Source of the DNA: Actinomycetes bacterium
GTDB taxonomy: Bacteria > Actinomycetota > Actinomycetes > Actinomycetales > Cellulomonadaceae
Direction: 5' to 3'
DNA: 26,580 nucleotides
Assembly (NCBI GenBank): GCA_023389455.1
Contig: JAEWEJ010000203.1
Coordinates: forward strand, 1-26,580
Positions 7,668 through 14,883 of this stretch are shown here, piece after piece. Position 1 is the first letter of the stretch. Every line of letters begins with the position of its first letter. Both the position numbers and the translations under genes were made by a program. The notes beneath the pieces were generated by a model. That model did not search any database and was not told where the DNA came from. It saw nothing but the letters and a program-made list of their open reading frames with translations.

Positions 7668-10328
7668 TCAGCGGGCGACGGCCTCGCCCAGCACCGCGTC
7701 GCGCGCCACCACGGTCTCACCGCTGCCGACCGCGATCTCGAGCGTCCCGGTGGCCCGGCCCGCGTTGCGCACGTCGTCCAGCGCGGCCTCGACACCGGCG
7801 CGCAGCGCGTCCGGCACCTCCAGCACGGCGTGCTCGACGGGGGTGCGCATCGAGACCTTGGCCTCGGACTTCACCTTGCGGAGCGCGGCGAGCGCGGCGC
7901 CCGCACCGGCCACGAGACCCGGGTCGGCGTCGCCCGCCGCGGACCGCAGCGCGTCGCTCGTCGGCCAGGGCGCCCGGTGCACGGTGCCCTCGCGCCACCA
8001 CGACCAGACCTCCTCGGTCGCGTACGGCAGCACGGGGGCGAACAGGCGCAGCAGCGTGTCCAGCGCCAGGCCGAGCGCCGCCCGGGCCGAGGCCGTGGCG
8101 GACGTCACGTCCGCCGCCGCAGCGCCCGCGCCGTACGCGCGGTCCTTGACCAGCTCGAGGTAGTCGTCGCAGAACGTCCAGAAGAACGTCTCGGTCAGCT
8201 CCAGCGCCCGGGTGTGGTCGTACGCCTCGAGCGCGGCGGTCGCCTGGTCGACGACGTCCGCGAGCCCCGCGAGCATCGCGCGGTCGAGCTGCTCGGTCAC
8301 CTGCGCGGGGTCGAGCGACACGGGCTCGTCCGCGGGCCCGAACGACAGGACGAACTTGCTGGCGTTGAGGACCTTGATCGCCAGGCGGCGGCCGATCTTC
8401 ATCTGACCGACCTCGAAAGCCGCGTCCGTGCCCAGGCGCGCGCTGGCCGCCCAGTACCGCACCGCGTCGGAGCCGTGCTCCTCCAGCAGGCTCATGGGCG
8501 TGACGACGTTGCCCTTGGACTTGCTCATCTTCTTGCGGTCCGGGTCGAGGATCCAGCCGCTGATCGCGGCGTGCTTCCACGGCAGGGAGCCGGACTCGAG
8601 GTGCGCCCGCACGACGGTGGAGAACAGCCAGGTGCGGATGATGTCCTGTCCCTGGGGGCGCAGGTCCATGGGGAACGTGCGGGAGAACAGGTCGGGGTCG
8701 TCGAGCCACCCGCACGCGATCTGCGGGGTCAGCGAGCTCGTCGCCCAGGTGTCCATGATGTCGGGGTCGCCGACGAACCCGCCGGGCACCCCGCGCTGGT
8801 CGGCCGTGTAGCCGGCCGGGACGTCGCTGGACGGGTCGATCGGCAGGGACGCCTCGTCGGGCACCAGCGGCGCGTCGTACTGCGGCTCGCCCTGCGCGTC
8901 GAGCGGGTACCACACGGGGATCGGGACGCCGAAGAACCGCTGGCGCGACACGAGCCAGTCGCCGTTCAGGCCGCCGACCCAGTTCTCGTAGCGCACGCGC
9001 ATGAAGTCCGGGTGGAAGGCGAGCTCGTCGCCGCGCGCGAGCAGCTCCGCACGCAGGTCCTCGTCGCGGCCGCCGTTGCGGATGTACCACTGGCGGCTGG
9101 TGACGATCTCGAGGGGCTTGTCGCCCTTCTCGTAGAAGTTCGCCTTGCGCTGCGTGGGCACCGGGTCGCCCAGCAGGTCGCCCGACTCGCGCAGCCCGGC
9201 CACGACGGCCTCGCGCGCGCTGAACGTGGTCTTGCCGGCCAGCTCGCCGTAGACCGCGCGCCCGGCGTCCGACGTCAGCCACTCCGGGTTCTCGCGCAGG
9301 ATGCGCCCGTCGCGGCCGACCACCGAGCGCGTCGGCAGCCGCAGCTCGCGCCACCACTGCACGTCGGTGAGGTCGCCGAAGGTGCAGCACATGGCGATGC
9401 CGGCGCCCTTGTCCGGCTCGGCGGCCGGGTGGGCGAGCACGGGCACCTCGACGCCGAACAGCGGGCTGGTCACCGTGGTGCCGAACAGGTGCTGGTACCG
9501 CTCGTCGTCGGGGTGCGCGATGAGGGCGACGCACGCCGGCAGCAGCTCGGGGCGCGTCGTCTCGATGACGACGGCCTCACCGTCGGGCCGGTGGAAGGCC
9601 ACCTTGTGGAACGCGCCGGGGTAGTCGCGGGCCTCGAGCTCGGCCTGCGCGACGGCGGTCTGGAACGTCACGTCCCACAGCCCCGGCGCCTCGGCCTGGT
9701 AGGCCTCGCCGCGGCCGAGGTTGCGCAGGAACGCGCGCTGGGAGACCGCCCGGGCGCGCGCGCCGATGGTCTGGTAGGTCATGGACCAGTCGACCGACAG
9801 GCCCAGGCGGCGCCACAGGGCCTCGAACTGCACCTCGTCCTCGGCGGACAGGCGCTCGCACAGCTCGATGAAGTTGCGGCGCGACACGGGCACCTGGTCG
9901 GCGGGCTTGACCGTCTTGCCGTCCGTGCCCTCGTGCGGCGGGACGAACCCCTCGACGTAGGGCAGCGACGGGTCGCAGCGCACGCCGTAGTAGTTCTGCA
10001 CGCGGCGCTCGGTCGGCAGGCCGTTGTCGTCCCAGCCCATCGGGTACATCACCGCGCGGCCGCGCATCCGCTGGAAGCGGGCGACCACGTCGGTGTGCGT
10101 GTACGAGAACACGTGGCCGACGTGCAGCGACCCCGAGACGGTCGGGGGAGGCGTGTCGATGGAGTACACCTGGTCGCGCTCGGCGGTCCGGTCGAACGTG
10201 TAGGTGCCCTCGTCGGCCCACGTGCGCGACCAGCGCTCCTCGAGGCCGTCCACCGTGACCTTGTCCGGTACCTGGCGGGCGGCGTGGGCGCTCGTCGGGG
10301 TCTCGGGGCTGGGGGTCAGGTCGCTCAT
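7668..10328 (-). CDS. valS: Valine--tRNA ligase, archaeal-like type
   Basis: An 886-residue class I synthetase charging tRNA-Val. HIGH motif HVGH at 69-72, within DTPPPTVSGSLHVGHVFSYT, and KMSKS at 600-604. The CP1 editing domain lies between. The N-terminal block with MGWDDNGLPTERRVQN and the run PDRKKMSKSKGNVV resemble archaeal and Rickettsia-type ValRS rather than the usual bacterial form (NVTGSLHMGHA, DHAGIATQ). The C-terminus ends soon after the anticodon-binding domain and lacks an obvious long coiled-coil arm. ATG at 10328 is taken as start; GTG at 10334 in the same frame is possible, since the GGGAGG site sits 4 bases from GTG and 10 from ATG. A 36-base palindrome lies immediately upstream of the ribosome site. 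Single gene, with its own terminator at 7587-7618. Confidence 0.95.
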   Translation of the reverse strand: MSDLTPSPETPTSAHAARQVPDKVTVDGLEERWSRTWADEGTYTFDRTAERDQVYSIDTPPPTVSGSLHVGHVFSYTHTDVVARFQRMRGRAVMYPMGWDDNGLPTERRVQNYYGVRCDPSLPYVEGFVPPHEGTDGKTVKPADQVPVSRRNFIELCERLSAEDEVQFEALWRRLGLSVDWSMTYQTIGARARAVSQRAFLRNLGRGEAYQAEAPGLWDVTFQTAVAQAELEARDYPGAFHKVAFHRPDGEAVVIETTRPELLPACVALIAHPDDERYQHLFGTTVTSPLFGVEVPVLAHPAAEPDKGAGIAMCCTFGDLTDVQWWRELRLPTRSVVGRDGRILRENPEWLTSDAGRAVYGELAGKTTFSAREAVVAGLRESGDLLGDPVPTQRKANFYEKGDKPLEIVTSRQWYIRNGGRDEDLRAELLARGDELAFHPDFMRVRYENWVGGLNGDWLVSRQRFFGVPIPVWYPLDAQGEPQYDAPLVPDEASLPIDPSSDVPAGYTADQRGVPGGFVGDPDIMDTWATSSLTPQIACGWLDDPDLFSRTFPMDLRPQGQDIIRTWLFSTVVRAHLESGSLPWKHAAISGWILDPDRKKMSKSKGNVVTPMSLLEEHGSDAVRYWAASARLGTDAAFEVGQMKIGRRLAIKVLNASKFVLSFGPADEPVSLDPAQVTEQLDRAMLAGLADVVDQATAALEAYDHTRALELTETFFWTFCDDYLELVKDRAYGAGAAAADVTSATASARAALGLALDTLLRLFAPVLPYATEEVWSWWREGTVHRAPWPTSDALRSAAGDADPGLVAGAGAALAALRKVKSEAKVSMRTPVEHAVLEVPDALRAGVEAALDDVRNAGRATGTLEIAVGSGETVVARDAVLGEAVAR

Positions 10329-10347
10329 GGTCACCCATCCTCCCAGA

Positions 10348-10383
10348 TCGAGGCGCCCGGCCGTGCACGGCCCGGCGCCTCGA
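10348..10383 (-). terminator. 36-base near-perfect palindrome between DUF305 gene and valS
   Basis: Two 18-base arms beginning TCGAGGCGCC pair at 17 of 18 positions around a central GTGCAC, giving a very stable hairpin. It follows the DUF305 gene stop (10408) and so is a natural terminator of the DUF3105/DUF305 operon. It also ends only a few bases before the valS ribosome-binding site (GGGAGG), so it must be part of, or just upstream of, the valS leader. A second, bulged inverted repeat, CCGCGGGCCC...GGGCCCCCGCGG (about 10384-10432), overlaps the end of the DUF305 coding region. Confidence 0.6.
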
Positions 10384-10407
10384 CCGCGGGCCCACCGACG
10401 TCGCGCG

Positions 10408-11121
10408 TCAGTCGGTGAGCGGGCCCCCGCGGGCGTCCAGGAGGTCCTGCAGCACGACCTGCTCGCGGGTCTGGGAGTCGACGATGCCCTGCGCGAGCCG
10501 CGTCACCTCCGGGTGCCGGGCGTGCTCGGCCGCGTACCGGGCCATGTCCACCCCGCCGACGTGGTGGTCGATCATCAGGGAGAGGAACAGGCGCTCGGCG
10601 TCGGTCCCGTCGGCGTCACGCAGCGCCGCCATGTCGGCGGTCTGCACCCAGCCCGGCATGGCCGACAGCCTGCCACCGGTGCCGGGCGTGTGCGCGTGCC
10701 CCGCGTCCTCGGCCATCCAGGCCATCGGGCCCTCGGGGGAGGCGGCCGGAAGGCCCCACAGCCGCAGCCAGGCCGCCATCTGGCCGATCTGCTGCTGCTG
10801 GATCGTGAGGATGTCGAGCGCGATCGCGCGCAGCGTCTCGTCGTCGGACCGGTCCCGGACCAGGACCGCGAGCTCGACGGCCTGCGCGTGGTGGGCCTGC
10901 ATGTCGCGCGCGAACCCCGCGTCCACCGACCGGTCGGACGGCGTCGCCGCGTCGGGCCGGGCGACGAGGGTCGCGCCGACCGCCGTGCCCACGAGCAGCG
11001 CGAGCAGGACCAGGACCGCCACGACCGCTCGCCCGGTGCCCGTGAGCCCGGCGAACGCCTGGCCGAGGGCCGACCGGGGCGCCGGGGCAGCCGCCGCTGC
11101 GTCCGGGCCGGCCTGCGTCAC
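10408..11121 (-). CDS. Membrane-anchored DUF305 protein (CopM-like)
   Basis: A 237-residue protein with a low-complexity Ala/Pro N-terminus, one membrane anchor (residues 31-54, VVAVLVLLALLVGTAVGATL) and an extracytoplasmic DUF305 region in two halves. Each half has the family His pair: Asp-Met...His77-His78 in FARDMQAHHAQAVELA, and His186-His187 in SLMIDHHVGGVDMA. Helical QQQQIGQMAAWL and REQVVLQDLL segments follow. DUF305 is a ferritin-like four-helix fold; the cyanobacterial member CopM binds copper, so metal binding is a reasonable but untested guess. The GTG start at 11121 overlaps the DUF3105 gene stop as GTGA. The frame is open further upstream (to 11250), but that part is a shadow of the DUF3105 gene. 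Confidence 0.88.
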   Translation of the reverse strand: MTQAGPDAAAAAPAPRSALGQAFAGLTGTGRAVVAVLVLLALLVGTAVGATLVARPDAATPSDRSVDAGFARDMQAHHAQAVELAVLVRDRSDDETLRAIALDILTIQQQQIGQMAAWLRLWGLPAASPEGPMAWMAEDAGHAHTPGTGGRLSAMPGWVQTADMAALRDADGTDAERLFLSLMIDHHVGGVDMARYAAEHARHPEVTRLAQGIVDSQTREQVVLQDLLDARGGPLTD

Positions 11122-11756
11122 GCCGGCGAGCCCACGCCGTTGCTGCACAGCGCGCCGTTCTCCGGGAGCTCGGGGTTGAGCAGGTACTTGCGCAGGAACA
11201 CCGGCAGGCGGTCGTCGGTGGCGTCGTCGACCTGGAGCTGGAAGCCCCACGCGGTGGCCACCACGGGCGACGGCAGGTCGACGTACGGCGACACCAGCAC
11301 GTACGGCTGGCCGTCGGCGAGCGCGTGCAGCGCCGCCACCTGGTCCGCGGGGAGCTCGGGGTCGTGCGTGATCCAGACCGCGCCGTGCTCGAGGGAGTGC
11401 ACCGCGTGCTCGTCGACCACGGGCGCGTCGTAGACGCCGCAGTTCTGCCAGACGGCGTTGTGCTCGCCGCCGGCGGGGGGCGTCTGCGGGTAGTCGACCT
11501 CGGTGGTGACGTGGTCGAACTTCAGCCCCTCGAACGCCTCGACGCCCTCGATGTCGCTCGCGGCCCGGGCGGTGAGCTCGGACGTCCGCCGCGACTCGCC
11601 CACGAGCACGACGGCGGTCGCGGTCACCAGCCCGGCGACCAGGGCGCCCACGACGCCGACGACGACCGCGGTGCGCCGGCGCGACGAGCGGCGCTGCTGG
11701 GCCTGGATCTCGGCGAGCCGGGCGGCGCGCTCGTCGCGCGGGGAGGACTTGCTCAT
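11118..11756 (-). CDS. Membrane-anchored DUF3105 protein
   Basis: A 212-residue protein. An Arg/Lys/Gln-rich cytoplasmic N-terminus (RDERAARLAEIQAQQRRSSR) is followed by one membrane anchor at about 30-52, and an outward-facing DUF3105 domain. That domain shows the family signature GGEHNAVWQNCGVYD (95-110) and EHAVHSLEHGAVWITHDP (116-133). His99, Cys106, His117, His120, His124 and His131 are candidate ligands for a metal or catalytic residues. No activity is established for the family to my knowledge. The ATG at 11756 has GGAG at eight bases. It is coupled to the downstream DUF305 gene by a GTGA overlap, and this pairing is recurrent in actinobacteria, suggesting joint function at the cell surface. 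Confidence 0.88.
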   Translation of the reverse strand: MSKSSPRDERAARLAEIQAQQRRSSRRRTAVVVGVVGALVAGLVTATAVVLVGESRRTSELTARAASDIEGVEAFEGLKFDHVTTEVDYPQTPPAGGEHNAVWQNCGVYDAPVVDEHAVHSLEHGAVWITHDPELPADQVAALHALADGQPYVLVSPYVDLPSPVVATAWGFQLQVDDATDDRLPVFLRKYLLNPELPENGALCSNGVGSPA

Positions 11757-12023
11757 ACGGGTGTCTCCGTCTCGAGGGCGGGGGCTGGGTGGGTCAGGCT
11801 ACGCGAAGTTGAACCGTCAACCAAGGGCCGGTCGCGGGGTGGGGCCGTCGGCGGGCCCGGCGTCGCGACGGCCTCGACCGCACCGGCGGCCGCCGCTAGC
11901 GTGTCGCACCGAGGAGCCGACGCCCGCGCGGACCGCGCCTCCGACGGCGTCGGGCTCTCGGTGCCGTCCCCCTCCCCGCCACGGCCGCGAGCCGCGCCGG
12001 CGGACCGAGAACCGGGAGACAAG
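11757..12023. promoter_or_regulatory. Divergent intergenic region with inverted repeat
   Basis: 267 bases between the divergent DUF3105 and EamA genes; no coding region is supported. An inverted repeat GTTGA-ACCG-TCAAC lies at 11808-11821, about 52 bases ahead of the DUF3105 ATG, and includes a TTGAC on the minus strand that could serve as a -35, although I cannot find a matching -10 at normal spacing. On the plus strand, TAGCGT at about 11896 with CTCGAC 18 bases upstream is a weak promoter candidate for the EamA gene. The rest is GC-rich and featureless. Confidence 0.3.
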
Positions 12024-12992
12024 GTGCAGGGCTCCGGCGCGCGCAGCATCGGGATCGTCGCAGGGCTGGTCGCCGCCCTCGCCTTCGCCACGAGCGGGCC
12101 GGTGGTCAAGCCGCTGCTCGCCGCGGGCTGGAGCCCCGGCGCCGCGATCGTCGTGCGGCTCACCGTGGGTGCGGTGCTGCTGGCGGGCCCGGCGGTGTGG
12201 GCGCTGCGGGGGCGCTGGTCCGCCCTGCGCGACGACTGGTCCGTCGTGGTGGGGCTCGGGCTGCTGGGGGTGGCGGGCGCCTCGACGCTGTACTTCCTGG
12301 CCGTCGACCGGCTGCCCGTCGCGGTCGCGCTGCTCGTCGAGTACACCGGGCCGCTGCTCCTGGTGCTGTGGTCCTGGGTGCGCACGCGCCGCGCGCCGGC
12401 CGGCGCGACGCTGGCGGGCGCGGCGCTGGCGATGGGCGGGCTCGTCCTCGTCCTCGGCGTCACGGGGACGCTGCGGCTCGACCCGCTCGGTCTGGTCTTC
12501 GCCGCGGGGGCTGCGGTGGGCAACGCCGCGTACTTCGCGCTGACGGCCCGGCCGATCACCCTGCCCCCGGTGAGCCTGGCCGGGGCGGCGATGACGGTGG
12601 GGGCGCTGGTCGTGGTCCTGCCGGCGGCCGTCGGCGTGCTGCCCGTCGTCGCACCGGACGTCCGCGTCGAGCTGCTGGGGGCGCAGGTGCACTGGGCGGT
12701 CCCGCTGCTCGTCGTCGCCGCGGTGCCCACCGCGTTCGCGTACGGCGTCTCGGCCGTGTCCGTGCGGCTGCTGGGGGAGCGGCTCGCGTCGTTCCTCGCG
12801 CTGTCCGAGGTGCTGCTCGCGGTGCTCCTCGCGTGGGTGCTGCTCGGCGAGCAGCCCCTGGTCGTGCAGGGCGTCGGCGCGGTGCTGGTCGTCGCGGGCG
12901 TCGCGCTGGTGCGGACCGGTGCCGACCGCGACGTCCGCCGTGGCGCCGCCCCCGTCCCGGCCGTCGAGGTGCCGACGGCGTCGCCGGGCTGA
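12024..12992 (+). CDS. EamA (DMT) family transporter, 10-TM
   Basis: A 322-residue drug/metabolite-superfamily permease with two EamA repeats of about five helices each. The first starts IGIVAGLVAALAFATSGPVVK, and the second begins after the LRLDPLGLVFAAGAAVGNAAY helix. The conserved end-of-repeat segments VAVALLVEYTGPLLLVLWSW and LASFLALSEVLLAVLLAWVLLG (cut short here) are typical. Likely an exporter or facilitator of small metabolites or amino acids (RhtA-like), but the substrate is unknown. The frame is open from 11325, but the GTG at 12024 is preceded by GGGAG at five bases and begins two residues before the first helix region. Transcribed away from the DUF3105 operon. A short hairpin follows the stop. 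Confidence 0.88.
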   Translation: MQGSGARSIGIVAGLVAALAFATSGPVVKPLLAAGWSPGAAIVVRLTVGAVLLAGPAVWALRGRWSALRDDWSVVVGLGLLGVAGASTLYFLAVDRLPVAVALLVEYTGPLLLVLWSWVRTRRAPAGATLAGAALAMGGLVLVLGVTGTLRLDPLGLVFAAGAAVGNAAYFALTARPITLPPVSLAGAAMTVGALVVVLPAAVGVLPVVAPDVRVELLGAQVHWAVPLLVVAAVPTAFAYGVSAVSVRLLGERLASFLALSEVLLAVLLAWVLLGEQPLVVQGVGAVLVVAGVALVRTGADRDVRRGAAPVPAVEVPTASPG

Positions 12993-13009
12993 GGACCGGG
13001 GGCCCGTCC
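12993..13009 (+). terminator. Weak hairpin after EamA gene
   Basis: GGAC and GTCC flank a GG/CC inner pair with one mismatch immediately behind the TGA. A second hairpin, CCCGCCG-GTCCCG-CGGCGGG (13138-13157), lies nearer the next gene. Between them (13010-13137) I see no coding feature and no convincing promoter. Confidence 0.3.
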
Positions 13010-13180
13010 TGCCCCGGCCGGGTGCCGGACGGCGTCGGTGCGGGTCATGCGTCGTCCCCTCGTCGGCACCGGCACGACTCTGTCCCGGCGTGGCGCACCG
13101 CGCCAGGGGCACCGCGCAGGTGAAACAGTTCGGTCGTCCCGCCGGTCCCGCGGCGGGCGGTCCCGTGGTGGGCTGGACCG

Positions 13181-13795
13181 GTGCAGGTCCGTGCCGTCAG
13201 CCCGTCCGCGCTCGCGTCCCACGTCGTCGCGGCGGTGCTCGCGGCGCCGGGGCGGTGCCGGGTGCTCGTCGACGGCGCCCCCGAGGTCGGGCCCCGCGCG
13301 CTCGCCGACGCCCTCGTCGAGCCGCTGCGCACCGCAGGTCGTCCGGTGGTGCGGGTCCACGCGGACGACTTCCTGCGACCGGCCTCGCTGCGGTACGAGC
13401 ACGGGCGTCGGGACCCCGACGCGTACCTCGAGGACCGGCTCGACGCGGGAGCCCTCGCCCGTGAGGTGCTCGACCCGTTCGCCGCCGACGGCACCTACCT
13501 GCCGTCGCTCTGGGACGCCGCGCGCGACCGTGCCACCCGGGCGGCGCGTCGGCACGCACCGCCGCGCGCCGTGCTCGTCGTGGACGGCGAGCTGCTGCTG
13601 GGCCGGTGGCTCGACGCCGAGCTCACCGTGCACCTCACGGTGCGCGCGGCGACCCTGGCGCGGCGGCTGGGCGACCAGGACGCGTGGAGGGCGCCCGCCT
13701 ACGCGCGCTACGAGCAGGAGGTCGCACCGCAGGAGGCCGCGGACGTGGTCGTCCGGGTGGACGACCCGCGCCACCCCGCGCTCGTCCTGCCGTGA
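13181..13795 (+). CDS. Uridine kinase-like protein with degenerate P-loop
   Basis: A 204-residue protein with the layout of the uridine kinase/phosphoribulokinase-like NTPase group. The N-terminal strand VLVDG is followed by the normal nucleotide-loop position, then VVRVHADDFLRPASLRYEHG, which matches the substrate-loop region of these kinases. Later come AVLVVDGELLLG and RAATLARRLGDQD, the LID-like Arg region. At the P-loop (residues 32-40) the sequence is GAPEVGPRA, so the Gly-x-Gly-Lys-Ser/Thr needed for phosphate binding is missing, in particular the lysine. It may be a pseudo-kinase or bind nucleotide differently. GTG start at 13181 is the first in frame before the conserved part; no strong ribosome site is visible. 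Alternative starts downstream are possible. Confidence 0.7.
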   Translation: MQVRAVSPSALASHVVAAVLAAPGRCRVLVDGAPEVGPRALADALVEPLRTAGRPVVRVHADDFLRPASLRYEHGRRDPDAYLEDRLDAGALAREVLDPFAADGTYLPSLWDAARDRATRAARRHAPPRAVLVVDGELLLGRWLDAELTVHLTVRAATLARRLGDQDAWRAPAYARYEQEVAPQEAADVVVRVDDPRHPALVLP

Positions 13796-13822
13796 GCGGC
13801 CCGTGCGACCCGGCCCGCGCCG

Positions 13823-13844
13823 CCGGCACGTGCCGGGCTAGGCT
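13823..13844 (+). promoter_or_regulatory. Palindrome next to candidate -10 of F420 operon
   Basis: A perfect 14 bp palindrome, CCGGCACGTGCCGG (13823-13836), ends two bases before TAGGCT (13839-13844), a -10-like hexamer often seen in high-GC actinobacteria. Transcription would start near 13851, giving a leader of about 30 bases before the GTG at 13882. No -35 is recognisable. The palindrome fills the spacer region, as an operator would. Confidence 0.35.
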
Positions 13845-13881
13845 CGACGGCAGAGGGGACGAGCACCGAGGAGGGCACCAC

Positions 13882-14883
13882 GTGACGAGTCTGACGGTCG
13901 GCTACGCAGCGATGCTGGAGCAGTTCCACCCGCGCGAGGCGGTGGAGCTGTCCGCGTACGCCGAGCAGCACGGGTTCTCCGGGGTGATGGCGGCCGACCA
14001 CTTCCAGCCGTGGGTGCCCGCGCAGGGGCAGTCGTCGTTCGTCTGGAACGTGCTCACCGCGATCGGTGAGCGCACCACCGGTGACATGGGACCCGGGGTG
14101 ACCGCCCCGACGTTCCGCTGGCACCCCGCGATGGTCGCGCAGGCGTCCGCGACGCTCGCCGCGATGTACCCCGGGCGGCACTGGCTGGGCCTCGGCTCGG
14201 GCGAGGCTCTCAACGAGCACGTCGTGGCCGGGTACTGGCCAGAGGCGCCCGAGCGCATCAACCGCATGTTCGAGGCCATCGACGTCATCAAGAAGCTCTT
14301 CTCCGCCTCGCTCGCGGGCAAGGACGTCAAGCACGCCGGGCAGTTCTACAAGCTCGAGTCGACGCGGCTGTGGACGATGCCGGAGGAGGCGCCGGAGATC
14401 CTCGTCGCCACCGCGGGCCCGGTGACGGCCAAGCGCACCGGGCGCCACGCGGACGGCATCATCACCGTCGGCGCCCCGCTGGAGAAGATCAGCGGCCTGT
14501 TCGGCAAGTTCGCCGAGGGGGCGCGTGAGGCCGGCAAGGACCCCGACGCGATGCCGAAGGTCCTCCAGCTCCACATGTCGTGGGCCGAGACGGACGAGCA
14601 GGCGCTCGCCAACGCGATGCACGAGTGGCCGAACGGCGGCATGAAGTTCCCCAAGGCCGACATCCGCTCGCCGTTCGACTTCGAGCAGATGGCCAAGCTC
14701 GTGCGTCCCGAGGACTTCACGGGCCGCATGGTGATCTCCGCCGACCCCGACGTGCACCGTGCGGAGATCCAGAAGTACGTGGACCTCGGGTTCGACCGCA
14801 TCTACCTGCACAACGTGGGCCGCAACCAGCGCGAGTGGATCGAGGTCTTCGGTCGCGACGTGCTCCCGAAGCTGTCGAGGTGA
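13882..14883 (+). CDS. F420-dependent oxidoreductase, glucose-6-phosphate dehydrogenase family (FGD-like)
   Basis: A 333-residue luciferase-like TIM-barrel enzyme using coenzyme F420. Compared with mycobacterial FGD1, which I recall as starting with LGYKASAEQF and having SDHFQPW and GTGEALNE, this protein has VGYAAMLEQF, ADHFQPW and GSGEALNE at nearly identical positions: Glu13, His40, Trp44 and Glu108. These are the F420-site and catalytic residues. The FGD1 residues that hold the glucose-6-phosphate phosphate (Lys198, Lys259, Arg283) are not clearly conserved apart from an Arg in TGRMVISADP, so the substrate may not be glucose-6-phosphate. The GTG at 13882 has GGAGG at seven bases; the frame is open further upstream but without conserved sequence. 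Coupled to cofE by a GTGA overlap, linking F420 synthesis and use. Confidence 0.88.
   Translation: MTSLTVGYAAMLEQFHPREAVELSAYAEQHGFSGVMAADHFQPWVPAQGQSSFVWNVLTAIGERTTGDMGPGVTAPTFRWHPAMVAQASATLAAMYPGRHWLGLGSGEALNEHVVAGYWPEAPERINRMFEAIDVIKKLFSASLAGKDVKHAGQFYKLESTRLWTMPEEAPEILVATAGPVTAKRTGRHADGIITVGAPLEKISGLFGKFAEGAREAGKDPDAMPKVLQLHMSWAETDEQALANAMHEWPNGGMKFPKADIRSPFDFEQMAKLVRPEDFTGRMVISADPDVHRAEIQKYVDLGFDRIYLHNVGRNQREWIEVFGRDVLPKLSR

Noticed and set aside
10335..10407. T-box riboswitch ahead of valS
   Set aside because: The gap is about 70 bases and is filled by one palindrome; there is no room for a specifier stem or T-box sequence.
7584..10418. 944-codon open frame on the plus strand
   Set aside because: Exactly antisense to valS, which has all ValRS motifs; the plus-strand translation is compositionally biased and unrecognisable.
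11753..13774. 673-codon open frame on the minus strand
   Set aside because: Antisense to the EamA and uridine-kinase-like genes. Ser/Thr/Pro/Arg-rich with no domain.
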